Assembly: GCA_934899185.1 (NCBI GenBank)
Contig: CAKXYI010000009.1
Coordinates: 1 to 64,000, forward strand
Direction: 5' to 3'
Origin: an uncultured Lachnospiraceae bacterium
Lineage (GTDB): Bacteria; Bacillota; Clostridia; Lachnospirales; Lachnospiraceae
Length of the DNA stretch: 64,000 bases
In this document: piece by piece, positions 38,745 to 46,610 of the stretch
How the letters are laid out: every line of letters begins with the position of its first letter
Position numbering within the stretch: the first letter of the stretch is position 1
The notes under the pieces: model-generated
Seen by the model: only the letters and a program-made list of their open reading frames with translations
Database searches by the model: none
Told to the model about the DNA's origin: nothing
Translations under genes and position numbers: made by a program

Positions 38745-39866
38745 TCATGCATCCTGCCATACTTCTTCTGCCACTTCCTTGACCAGTTTTAACTTTGCCC
38801 ATTGTTCCTCTTCTGTTAATTTATTTCCGATATCACAGGAAGCAAATCCACATTGCGGACTCAAATACAGTCTGTCCAGAGGTACGTATTTTGCTGCCTC
38901 ATGAATCCTTGCAATGACAGTCTCCTTATCTTCCAGTTTTGGAGACTTTGTCGTAATCAGTCCCAGCACAACCTTTTTGTCCGGTGATACCTTTGCCAGT
39001 GGAGCAAATCCACCGGATCTTGCATCGTCATATTCCAGGAAAAGTGCGTCTACATTTTCTTTGGCAAACACATAATCTGCAACTGTATCATAAGGTCCGC
39101 TGGTAAAGAAAGTAGAATGATAATTGCCACGGCAGATATGAGAAGTGATGGTCATATCTTTTGGCTTATTTTTCAATGCAAGATTGTTGACCTCTAACAA
39201 CTCTTTCTTGACGTCTTCCAGATCAATGCCCAGCGCCTGATATCTTTGCTTGGCAGCGGAACCGACAACCGCGCCCCAAGTGCAATCATCTAATTGCAGA
39301 TTGCGGCATCCGGCATCATAAAACTGTCGGATGACTTCCTGATACGCTTTGCCGATATCCCGGATCAGAACTGCATTGGTCGGGTAAAACTTGCGTGTGC
39401 TCTCGACATTGACCGGTACGATCAACTGCTGGAACATCTGCGCCGGCGCTGGAATGGTGTACTTTGCGACCGTCTGTTCATCCTCAAACTGTTTTAAGAA
39501 TTTGAAATAAGAAACAAACGGATGCTGCTTTGCCTTTATCTTTCCGACCAGATAGGTATCATCCAAAACTGCCAGTTCTGTATCAAACTGTACGCCACCG
39601 CCTGTGTTTTCATGAGCAACGCCCTCAAAACCCCACATAAAATCCAGATGCCAGAAAGTTCTGCGGAATTCCCCATCTGTAATGATGTGATAACCGAGTT
39701 CTTTCTGCTTGGCAACCACTTTGCTGATCTCTTCATTTACAATCTCATCATATGTCTCCTGCGAGATCTTCTTGTCCTGAAAATTTTTCTTTGCGTCCTT
39801 TAATCTCTGTGGTCTTAAAAAACTACCTACAAAATCATATCTATATGGTGACTGTAATTTTTCCAT
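38745..39866 (-). CDS. Core MetE-like (cobalamin-independent methionine synthase C-terminal domain) protein
   Basis: A 373-residue protein like Bacillus YxjG/YxjH, matching only the catalytic barrel of MetE. Zinc ligands are visible: His and Cys in SHICRGNYHS, Glu in FLEYDDARSGGF, and Cys in LSPQCGFAS. The N-terminus has the family sequence YDFVGSFLRP. Full MetE uses methyl-THF-triglutamate; this short form may use another methyl donor, which is inference. GAGAGG lies just before ATG 39866. A MetR-like LysR gene is immediately upstream and a MetR-type box lies between, supporting a methionine role. Confidence 0.9.
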   Translation of the reverse strand: MEKLQSPYRYDFVGSFLRPQRLKDAKKNFQDKKISQETYDEIVNEEISKVVAKQKELGYHIITDGEFRRTFWHLDFMWGFEGVAHENTGGGVQFDTELAVLDDTYLVGKIKAKQHPFVSYFKFLKQFEDEQTVAKYTIPAPAQMFQQLIVPVNVESTRKFYPTNAVLIRDIGKAYQEVIRQFYDAGCRNLQLDDCTWGAVVGSAAKQRYQALGIDLEDVKKELLEVNNLALKNKPKDMTITSHICRGNYHSTFFTSGPYDTVADYVFAKENVDALFLEYDDARSGGFAPLAKVSPDKKVVLGLITTKSPKLEDKETVIARIHEAAKYVPLDRLYLSPQCGFASCDIGNKLTEEEQWAKLKLVKEVAEEVWQDA

Positions 39867-39903
39867 TTTTCCTCTCTCCATTTCCTTTGTAATTGATAAC
39901 TTT

Positions 39904-39932
39904 ATTATAAATGGAGCAGATTCTTCTGAAAA
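39904..39932 (-). promoter_or_regulatory. Promoter of the core MetE-like gene
   Basis: On the minus strand TTTTCA (39927-39932), 17-base spacer, TATAAT (39904-39909). The weak -35 fits an activated promoter. Confidence 0.65.
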
Positions 39933-39954
39933 ATACATAAAAAAAGTGGTTTGT

Positions 39955-39971
39955 CATAGTTTTAATCTATG
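39955..39971. promoter_or_regulatory. MetR/MtaR-type binding box
   Basis: CATAGTTTTAATCTATG matches the streptococcal MetR (MtaR/CpsY) box TATAGTTTNAAACTATA at 13 of 16 defined positions. Its centre is about 66 bases upstream of the predicted start, the usual place for a LysR-type activator site. Confidence 0.65.
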
Positions 39972-39978
39972 GCAGATT

Positions 39979-40878
39979 TCAAATCAAGTATTTTTTCAAT
40001 GCTTCTAAATAGGTCTCACCCAAACGGCTGTGGCTACCTCTCTGGTGGTCAATATAACCGATGCACATCGTATCTTCATTTGCCAGTGGCACGGCGATGA
40101 TATCCTTGCCATTTAATTTTTCATCAATCACGCCACTACAGACCGTATAGCCCTGCAAACCGATCAAAAGATTAAAGAGGGTCGCGCGATCCCTGACCCG
40201 GATATTCTTCTTACGCTCTGCGATCGAAAAGATCTCCTCTGAAAAATAAAAGGAATTATGCTCGCCCTGTTCAAAAGACAGATAGGGATAGGCTTCCAAT
40301 TCTTCATTATAAATAATCTTATGATCTGCCAAAGGATGATCTCTGCTGATAAAGACATGAGGCTGCGCCGTAAAAAGAGGATGAAACTCCAGATCATTTG
40401 CCTTTAAGATCTTCTTTAATACTTTTTCGTTAAAGGCATTCAAAAATAGGATGCCGATCTCACTGCGCATCCGCGCCACGTCCTCAATGATCTCGTAGGT
40501 CTGTGTCTCCCGCAAACGAAAGTCGTATTCCTCCTGTCCATAGATCTTGATCAGGTCAACAAAGGCATTGACGGCAAAGGAATAGTGCTGGGTAGAAATA
40601 CAAAACTGTTTCTTTCCGCCTTTCCCCTCTTTATAGTGTTCCTCCAATACGTCAGCCTGTTCCATCACCTGTCTGGCATAGCCCAAAAAGATCTCGCCAT
40701 CGGCGGTCAGCGTGATGCCCTTATTGGTTCTGGAAAAAATCTCAATCTGCATTTCCTTTTCCAGTTCATGAATGGCATTGGTCAGGCTTGGCTGCGAAAT
40801 AAAGAGTTTCCCCGCCGCCTCCGTGATCGTCCCCACCTCTGCTACGGTGATAACATATTTTAATTGTTGCAGTGTCAT
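39979..40878 (-). CDS. LysR-family regulator, MetR/MtaR/CpsY-like
   Basis: A 299-residue LysR regulator. The DNA-binding part (AAGKLFISQPSLTNAIHELEKEMQIEIFSRTNKGITLTADGE) and the linker (GYARQVMEQADVLEEHYK, then ISTQHYSFAVNAFVDLIK) closely resemble the streptococcal methionine regulators MtaR/MetR/CpsY, from memory of those sequences. It lies directly upstream of the core MetE-like gene on the same strand. Its start overlaps the stop of the second LysR gene by 4 bases (ATGA). The likely effector is homocysteine or O-acetylserine, which is inference. Confidence 0.88.
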   Translation of the reverse strand: MTLQQLKYVITVAEVGTITEAAGKLFISQPSLTNAIHELEKEMQIEIFSRTNKGITLTADGEIFLGYARQVMEQADVLEEHYKEGKGGKKQFCISTQHYSFAVNAFVDLIKIYGQEEYDFRLRETQTYEIIEDVARMRSEIGILFLNAFNEKVLKKILKANDLEFHPLFTAQPHVFISRDHPLADHKIIYNEELEAYPYLSFEQGEHNSFYFSEEIFSIAERKKNIRVRDRATLFNLLIGLQGYTVCSGVIDEKLNGKDIIAVPLANEDTMCIGYIDHQRGSHSRLGETYLEALKKYLI

Positions 40879-41786
40879 GCTTTCCTCTCCTCCATCGCAT
40901 CTTTATCGACCAGTATCTTTTTTAATTTCTGTGCCGCAGCATTCATCGGACGTTTAGCATCATAGACCAGACAGATCCTGCGCGCCGGGATTTCTTCCTC
41001 CAGCCGGATCCCGATCACCTCCTGCGCCCTAAGGGCAGGCTCCGCCATCTTTTGTGGCAAAAAAGCCAGTCCCAAATCACTTTTTACCAAAGGCAGAACC
41101 TGGTCGCTCGTCGCCACTTGGGTTTCCGGCAAAAATTCCTCTCCATGCGTCTGAAACCACTCGTGATAAAAGCGGTAGGTCGTTGTCTCCTGCCCCAGAC
41201 TGATCAAAGGATAGTCCTCTAGATCCTTCAATTTCCTTTTTTGTCCCAAAAGATCTGCAAACATAGGACCACCGATCAGAATATCCTGAAATTCCTCCAG
41301 GGGAACTTCTTTGAGCGGGGTCTCTACCTGCATGGGTGTCGTCACCACGGCAAAATCGCTTTCCCCACTGCGCACTGCCCGTATCGCCTGCGGGGTGGAA
41401 TGGTTGCTGATCCTCAGGCGCACCCCCGGATACTCCCTGTGAAAAGCCCGCAGATAGTCCAGAAGAAAGATATTTAAGGCGATCTCACTGGCACCTATGG
41501 AGATCGTTCCATGTTCCAAGCCTACACTGTCCGATAATTCTTCCTCCGCCAGTTGAAATTGCTGCATAGCGGCAGATACTCTGACATAGAGTTTTTCGCC
41601 TTCCGGAGTCAGATAAACGCCACGGTTTGTACGGACAAAGAGGGTGCAGTGCAACTCCTGTTCCAAACAATTCATGGCACGGGTCACATTGGGCTGACTG
41701 TTGTGTAAGGCATGTGCCGCCTTGGTAAAATTCTTGTATTTTGCCACATAGTAAAAGATCTTATAATATTCAAAATTGACATTCAT
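40875..41786 (-). CDS. LysR-family transcriptional regulator
   Basis: A 303-residue LysR regulator with winged-helix N-terminus (MNVNFEYYKIFYYVA, AAHALHNSQPNVTRAMNCLEQELH, FVRTNRGVYLTPEGE) and an effector-binding domain. It is divergent from the unknown gene and thrE-like exporter across 123 bases that contain two copies of ATTGCTACCATA. It probably regulates that pair as well as itself. It overlaps the MetR-like gene by 4 bases, so two LysR regulators share one transcript, which is uncommon. Confidence 0.9.
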   Translation of the reverse strand: MNVNFEYYKIFYYVAKYKNFTKAAHALHNSQPNVTRAMNCLEQELHCTLFVRTNRGVYLTPEGEKLYVRVSAAMQQFQLAEEELSDSVGLEHGTISIGASEIALNIFLLDYLRAFHREYPGVRLRISNHSTPQAIRAVRSGESDFAVVTTPMQVETPLKEVPLEEFQDILIGGPMFADLLGQKRKLKDLEDYPLISLGQETTTYRFYHEWFQTHGEEFLPETQVATSDQVLPLVKSDLGLAFLPQKMAEPALRAQEVIGIRLEEEIPARRICLVYDAKRPMNAAAQKLKKILVDKDAMEERKA

Positions 41787-41814
41787 AGGCTTTCCTCTAT
41801 CATATCAAATCATG

Positions 41815-41857
41815 ATTGCTACCATATCAATGATATCTTTTATTTATTGCTACCATA
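41815..41857. promoter_or_regulatory. Direct repeats in the divergent LysR/exporter promoter
   Basis: ATTGCTACCATA occurs at 41815-41826 and 41846-41857, 31 bases (about three helix turns) apart, with the palindrome ATATCAATGATAT between. A TATAAT (41862-41867) for the plus-strand gene begins five bases after the second copy. These are likely binding sites for the divergent LysR protein. Confidence 0.55.
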
Positions 41858-41909
41858 AAATTATAATCACATTAGAAAGAGAAAACAACCAAAATAGGAG
41901 ATGATTTTT

Positions 41910-42707
41910 ATGTCATTGGTATTACCAAGAGAAGAAGAAGTGGAAAATATGTTTTCCAAGATCCTGTCTTCTGACCAGTATTGTGAACGATTGATGGATG
42001 CTTTTTACGACCATCTGTCCGATGACAAGCGTACAACGGATCCGGATCCCCATCATTTTGTAGAAGTCCTGCTGGGTGCTTACAAAAATGGTGATGTCAG
42101 TGCCTTACTGCTGGAACTGTTCAACCGCAGCATGTTTGACCTTTTAAAAGAAACTTACCTGATTCCTAAACGCTTTCATGGAAAGAGCGGAGAAAATCCT
42201 GTTCTCTTGACCAATGTAGACGGAAATCTGCTCAAGGACAAGGCAGATCTTGTCTCCAGACATGAATATAAGAAATTCCATGAGATCTACCAGGCGCATC
42301 ATGCCGCCCCACGTTCCAAACTCTATCTTGCCGACGGCTATGATCTGATCCGCTACTACACTTCCGGTATGGATATCTGCGAGAAAGCGGAAAACCGAGA
42401 GCGCGGCATCCTCATCCTCTATGCCCTGCCGGATACCAAAAAATTAGGTCTGACCGAAGCCCAGGCCTATGATGTGATCTGGTCGACTTTCCATGATATT
42501 CAGGAAGAAGCCTATTCTGCCATAGTATATTATGGGCAGGAAACCGGCATCCGCTCCGGCAAATCGTTTGATGAACTCGGTGTTCTGCTTCCCATCCATC
42601 AGTTTGAAAATAAGATGCTGCAACACCTAAGTGTGATTGACGGACTGGTTCTTTCCTGCCGCGAAGAAATGATAAAGACTGCCGGCAGTGACAGTCTGGA
42701 TCTCTAG
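41910..42707 (+). CDS. Protein of unknown function paired with ThrE-like exporter
   Basis: A 265-residue soluble, acidic protein without signal peptide or membrane segment. I do not recognise a family. Visible parts are an acidic helical N-terminus (VLPREEEVENMFSKIL), a central region with SKLYLADGYDLIRYY, and LTEAQAYDVIWSTFHDIQEEAYSAIVYY. AGGAG lies 9 bases before ATG 41910. It precedes the ThrE-like gene by 16 bases and is divergent from a LysR gene, so the three form a probable regulon. Confidence 0.75.
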   Translation: MSLVLPREEEVENMFSKILSSDQYCERLMDAFYDHLSDDKRTTDPDPHHFVEVLLGAYKNGDVSALLLELFNRSMFDLLKETYLIPKRFHGKSGENPVLLTNVDGNLLKDKADLVSRHEYKKFHEIYQAHHAAPRSKLYLADGYDLIRYYTSGMDICEKAENRERGILILYALPDTKKLGLTEAQAYDVIWSTFHDIQEEAYSAIVYYGQETGIRSGKSFDELGVLLPIHQFENKMLQHLSVIDGLVLSCREEMIKTAGSDSLDL

Positions 42708-42723
42708 GAAAAGAGGATGCACG

Positions 42724-44064
42724 ATGAATACATTACAAGCCCAATCCGGCATCAAGAAAAATCATATGGATATTTTATGGCATGACTATAGCGACCCAAA
42801 CGATACCGCGCCGATCATCTCTGCCACACTGCCTGCTAAGGCATCTGTCATCGGGCGTGTAGGCATTATGATGTTAGCATGCGGAACCGGAGCCTGGCGT
42901 GTCCGCAGTTCCATGAACACCCTATCCGAACTCATGGACATCACCTGCACAGTGGATATCGGACTCATGTCGATCAACTATACCTGTTTTGACGGAAACG
43001 ACAGTTTCAGCCAGTCTCTCTGCCTGACCAATACCGGCGTCAACACTTCACAGTTGAACCGTCTGGAAAAGTTTGTTTCCAATTTTTCCAAAAACGAGCG
43101 ACAGCAAACCTGTGAGCAGATCCATTCTGCTCTGGATGATATCGAAAAAATACATGGCTTATACTCACCACTCACATTGGCCGCCTCTGCCGCCCTAGCC
43201 TGCGGAGCCTTCACTTTTCTGCTGGGCGGCGGTATTGTGGAAATGCTCTGCGCCTTTGTCGGCGCGGGCATCGGCAATTACATCCGCTGTAAACTGTCCA
43301 AGCATCACTTCACCTTATTTTTATGCATCATTGCCTCTGTTTCCGCCGCATGCCTGTCCTACACGCTTTTGTTCAAACTCTTAGAGGTCATCTTTGCGGT
43401 ACGCCTAGAACATGAAGCCGGTTATATCTGCTCCATGTTATTTATCATTCCCGGCTTTCCTTTCATTACAAGCGGTATCGACCTCGCCAAACTGGATATG
43501 CGGTCCGGCACCGAGCGTCTGGTCTACTCGCTGATCATCATTACGGTCGCTACTATGACCGCCTGGATCCTGGCTATGTCTTTGGGTTTACAGCCTATGG
43601 ACTTTTTGCCTTTGAACTTAGTCCTCTGGCAATGGATCCTGCTCCGCCTGCTCGCCAGTTGCTGTGGTGTCTTTGGATTTTCCATAATGTTTAACAGCCC
43701 TGTGCGGCTGGCTCTTGCCGCCGGTCTGATCGGTGCCGTTTCCAATACCATAAGGCTGGAACTTATCGACCTGCTTGCCCTGCCACCTGCCGCAGCAGCC
43801 TTTATCGGGGCTTTTATCGCCGGTCTCTTAGCCTCCACCTTAAAGGGTTTGGCAGGCTATCCGCGTATCTCCCTGACCGTGCCATCCATTGTCATCATGG
43901 TTCCGGGACTTTACCTTTACAAGGGCTTTTACAATCTTGGCATTATGAACCTGACGGCTGCTGCCTCCTGGCTGGCATCCGCCCTCCTTGTCATCCTAGC
44001 CTTGCCTCTGGGGCTGATCTTTGCCCGCATCCTCACCGACAAAACCTTCCGCTATTGCACCTAG
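42724..44064 (+). CDS. Threonine/serine exporter (ThrE) family protein
   Basis: A 446-residue protein with the ThrE layout: a hydrophilic N-terminal domain (1-140; GRVGIMMLACGTGAWRVRSSMNTLSELM, YTCFDG) followed by about ten membrane helices. Sequence typical of the family is LFIIPGFPFITSGIDLAKLDMRSG and, in the second half, GYPRISLTVPSIVIMVPGLYLYKG. This is the one-chain form that others split into two genes. It probably exports small amino acids or dicarboxylates. ATG 42724 has GAGG upstream. Its 3' side carries a hairpin repeat and then the sigG promoter. Confidence 0.86.
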   Translation: MNTLQAQSGIKKNHMDILWHDYSDPNDTAPIISATLPAKASVIGRVGIMMLACGTGAWRVRSSMNTLSELMDITCTVDIGLMSINYTCFDGNDSFSQSLCLTNTGVNTSQLNRLEKFVSNFSKNERQQTCEQIHSALDDIEKIHGLYSPLTLAASAALACGAFTFLLGGGIVEMLCAFVGAGIGNYIRCKLSKHHFTLFLCIIASVSAACLSYTLLFKLLEVIFAVRLEHEAGYICSMLFIIPGFPFITSGIDLAKLDMRSGTERLVYSLIIITVATMTAWILAMSLGLQPMDFLPLNLVLWQWILLRLLASCCGVFGFSIMFNSPVRLALAAGLIGAVSNTIRLELIDLLALPPAAAAFIGAFIAGLLASTLKGLAGYPRISLTVPSIVIMVPGLYLYKGFYNLGIMNLTAAASWLASALLVILALPLGLIFARILTDKTFRYCT

Positions 44065-44066
44065 CT

Positions 44067-44109
44067 GCCGCAGGGACGTTCCTTTTGCCACAGGGAGTGT
44101 CCCTGTGGC
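44067..44109. repeat. Dispersed hairpin repeat, copy 2
   Basis: An 11-bp stem GCCGCAGGGAC/GTCCCTGTGGC (one wobble) around GTTCCTTTTGCC...GAGT. It shares CAGGGACGTTC, the T-rich loop and GAGTGTCCCTG with the copy at 29864. It ends one base before the sigG -35 element. Confidence 0.6.
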
Positions 44110-44139
44110 GCATAAAAAATCTCCAACTTGGCAACACTA
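44110..44139 (+). promoter_or_regulatory. Forespore (sigma-F/sigma-G type) promoter of sigG
   Basis: GCATA (44110-44114), 15-base spacer, GGCAACACTA (44130-44139). This fits the sigma-F consensus GYATA-(15/16)-GGNNANANTR. The predicted start is about 44146, 22 bases before the sigG ATG. Confidence 0.75.
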
Positions 44140-44167
44140 AAGGTAATTGAAGTTGGAGGTCTTTTTT
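44121..44167 (+). terminator. Terminator-like, ribosome-site-hiding hairpin before sigG
   Basis: A perfect 9-bp stem CTCCAACTT (44121-44129) / AAGTTGGAG (44150-44158), 20-base loop, then GTC and six T. The sigG ribosome site GGAGG (44155-44159) is in the 3' arm, while the 5' arm lies in the promoter spacer. Only RNA read through from thrE can fold it. Confidence 0.75.
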
Positions 44168-44971
44168 ATGAGCACATACAAGGTTGAGATCTGCGGTGTC
44201 AACACTGCCAAGCTGCCCCTACTATCCGATGAAGAAAAGAATGCACTTTGGGATAAGATAAAAGCAGGAGACACGCAGGCCCGCGAGACCTATATCAAGG
44301 GAAATCTGCGCCTGGTACTCAGTGTCTTAAAACGTTTTTCCGGTCATGGGGAAAATCTGGACGACCTCTTTCAGATCGGCTGCATCGGTCTCATCAAATC
44401 CATTGATAATTTTGACCCGACCATGAATGTCAAATTTTCTACCTATGCTGTTCCCATGATCATCGGCGAACTACGCCGTTATCTGCGCGATACTTCCAGC
44501 AGTATTCGCATTTCCCGCTCCTTGCGCGATACCGCTTACAAGGCGATCGTTGCCAAAGAAAATCTCCTGCGCACCAGCGTAACAGAACCTACCATGGACG
44601 AGATTGCCGCTGCCGCAGGCATTCCTGTGGAAGATATGATCTATGCCTTAGATGCCATGCAAAGTCCCCTGTCCCTCTATGATCCCATCTACAATGATGG
44701 CGGCGACACCTTATATGTCATGGATCAGATCAGTGACAAAAAAAACAAAGAAGAGAACTGGGTTGAAAGCCTCTCCTTGGATGATGCCCTCGGAACCTTA
44801 AGTCCCAGAGAATCCCATATCATAAAATTGCGTTTTTTTGAAGGGAAAACCCAGGTGGAAGTTGCCTCTGAGATCCAGATCTCCCAAGCCCAGGTTTCTC
44901 GCCTCGAAAAAAATGCCTTAAAATCCATGGAACACTATCTTACCGGCTCCACTTGTCGCTCAAAGCATTGA
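44168..44971 (+). CDS. sigG: RNA polymerase sigma-G factor (late forespore)
   Basis: A 267-residue sigma factor. The N-terminus STYKVEICGVNTAKLPLLS is the SigG-specific segment involved in anti-sigma control. Regions 2-4 follow (NLDDLFQIGCIGLIKSIDNFD, FSTYAVPMIIGELRRYLRD, and the C-terminal TQVEVASEIQISQAQVSRLEK helix-turn-helix). It directs late forespore transcription. The ribosome site GGAGG is 8 bases before ATG 44168. Unlike Bacillus, where sigG follows sigE co-directionally, here it is inverted and converges on a metallo-beta-lactamase gene, overlapping it by 32 bases. Confidence 0.96.
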   Translation: MSTYKVEICGVNTAKLPLLSDEEKNALWDKIKAGDTQARETYIKGNLRLVLSVLKRFSGHGENLDDLFQIGCIGLIKSIDNFDPTMNVKFSTYAVPMIIGELRRYLRDTSSSIRISRSLRDTAYKAIVAKENLLRTSVTEPTMDEIAAAAGIPVEDMIYALDAMQSPLSLYDPIYNDGGDTLYVMDQISDKKNKEENWVESLSLDDALGTLSPRESHIIKLRFFEGKTQVEVASEIQISQAQVSRLEKNALKSMEHYLTGSTCRSKH

Positions 44972-46541
44972 TCTGATCAGCAAATTTTGCCAGATCCTTG
45001 TTTGCCATATCCTCGCAGCCCTGGATCACGCGCATAAGCCGCTCTCCTGCAGCAAGCAGTCTGGCGAATACATTGGAAGATGCCTTGGAGGATGACATCT
45101 TCTTTTGTTTTGCCCGTCGGCTACCCTTTTCTAAGCAGGCTCCGGTCAAAAGATCAAAGCGATCACCGGAATAGGGTGCATACGCCTCATAGCCATATTT
45201 TTCATGGATGGCATCTGCAAAAGAATCACAGACAGCATCCTCTCCATGTACGACAAAGACCTTCTTTGGTGCCTTTTCAAAGCCACCCATCCAATCCAAC
45301 AGTTTGTTTTTATCGGCATGCCCACTGATCCCCGGCAGGTTTTCAATCCGTGCCTCTACATGGACTGTCTCACCAAAAAGTTTGACTTCCTTAGCCCCAT
45401 TTAAAAGATTAAAGCCCAAAGTACCCGGCACCTGATAGCCTACAAAAAGGATGGTCGATTCCGGTCGCCAGAGGTTGTGCTTGAGATGGTGGCGGATACG
45501 TCCCGCCTCACACATACCGGATGCCGAAATAATGACCTTTGGCTTCATGTCAAAATTGATCATCTTGGACTCATCACTGGTCACAGCCATCTTTAAGCCC
45601 GGGAAACGGATTGGATTCTTACCCTCGGCAATCAACCGCTTTGCTTCCTGGCTAAAACATTCCGATACATTATCATGAAAGACCGCTGTTGCCTCCACCG
45701 CCAAAGGACTATCCATATAGACCTCAAAATCCTCCAAGTCAGACAGCATGCCTTCCTCTTTGATCCTACGGATAAAGTAAAGCATTTCCTGTGTCCTGCC
45801 GACGGAAAATGCCGGTATGACCAGATTGCCTCCCGCCTGAAACGTAGATCGCATGATCTGCGCCAAAGCCTTGGCAAAATCGATCGGTGCCTCATGCAAG
45901 CGGTCTCCATAGGTAGATTCGATCAGCACATAGTCTGCCTCTTTTAAGTATTCCGGCTCCTTGATAAGCGGTCGGTTGCCCTGTCCGATATCCCCGGAAA
46001 ATACCATCTTTCGCTTTTCATTTCCTTCCGTCAGCCAGACTTCAATGGACGATGATCCCAAAAGATGTCCGGCATCTACAAAGCGGACTGTGATCTCATC
46101 GCAAACCTTGATGGTCTCATGGTAATGTGCCGGCACAAATTGTTCTAATACACCCGCGGCATCCTCAACCGTATATAAAGGTGTGATCTCCGGCTTTCCG
46201 GCACGTCTTGCCTTGCGGTTCTTCCACTCAGCCTCAAAGGTCTGGATATGTGCGCTATCTTTTAACATGATGTTACAGAGTTCACACGTTGCCTCTGTTG
46301 CATAGATCTGCCCCCGGAAACCATGCGCATATAAAAGTGGCAAAAGCCCCGAATGGTCGATATGTGCGTGGGTCACAAAGACATAATCAATACTGCTCGC
46401 CTGTACCGGGATCTCTTGGTTTTCATAGATATCCGGTCCCTGCTCCATGCCACAGTCCACCAAAAACTTCTTATCACCCACTTCCACATAATGACAAGAG
46501 CCTGTTACCTCATGGGCTGCCCCCAGAAATTCAATGATCAT
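44940..46541 (-). CDS. Metallo-beta-lactamase fold RNA-processing exonuclease/endonuclease (CPSF/YSH1-like)
   Basis: A 533-residue beta-CASP protein. The MBL motif is THAHIDHSGLLPLL, with further metal ligands in DAGHLLGSSSIEVW and FSGDIGQG. The beta-CASP insert follows (STYGDRLHE, VIPAFSVGRTQEML) and the RNA-specificity motif is ISGHADKNKLLDWMGG. A lysine-rich tail of about 70 residues (RRAKQKKMSSSKASSN) is extra. It is probably an RNA nuclease. GGAGGAGAGGG precedes the ATG. It lies 69 bases after sigE and overlaps the 3' end of convergent sigG. Confidence 0.9.
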   Translation of the reverse strand: MIIEFLGAAHEVTGSCHYVEVGDKKFLVDCGMEQGPDIYENQEIPVQASSIDYVFVTHAHIDHSGLLPLLYAHGFRGQIYATEATCELCNIMLKDSAHIQTFEAEWKNRKARRAGKPEITPLYTVEDAAGVLEQFVPAHYHETIKVCDEITVRFVDAGHLLGSSSIEVWLTEGNEKRKMVFSGDIGQGNRPLIKEPEYLKEADYVLIESTYGDRLHEAPIDFAKALAQIMRSTFQAGGNLVIPAFSVGRTQEMLYFIRRIKEEGMLSDLEDFEVYMDSPLAVEATAVFHDNVSECFSQEAKRLIAEGKNPIRFPGLKMAVTSDESKMINFDMKPKVIISASGMCEAGRIRHHLKHNLWRPESTILFVGYQVPGTLGFNLLNGAKEVKLFGETVHVEARIENLPGISGHADKNKLLDWMGGFEKAPKKVFVVHGEDAVCDSFADAIHEKYGYEAYAPYSGDRFDLLTGACLEKGSRRAKQKKMSSSKASSNVFARLLAAGERLMRVIQGCEDMANKDLAKFADQINALSDKWSR

Positions 46542-46610
46542 ACCCTCTCCTCCATTTCGTCAGAAAATATTCTGTTTCATACCCATATTATATAATATTT
46601 TTTAAAAAAA

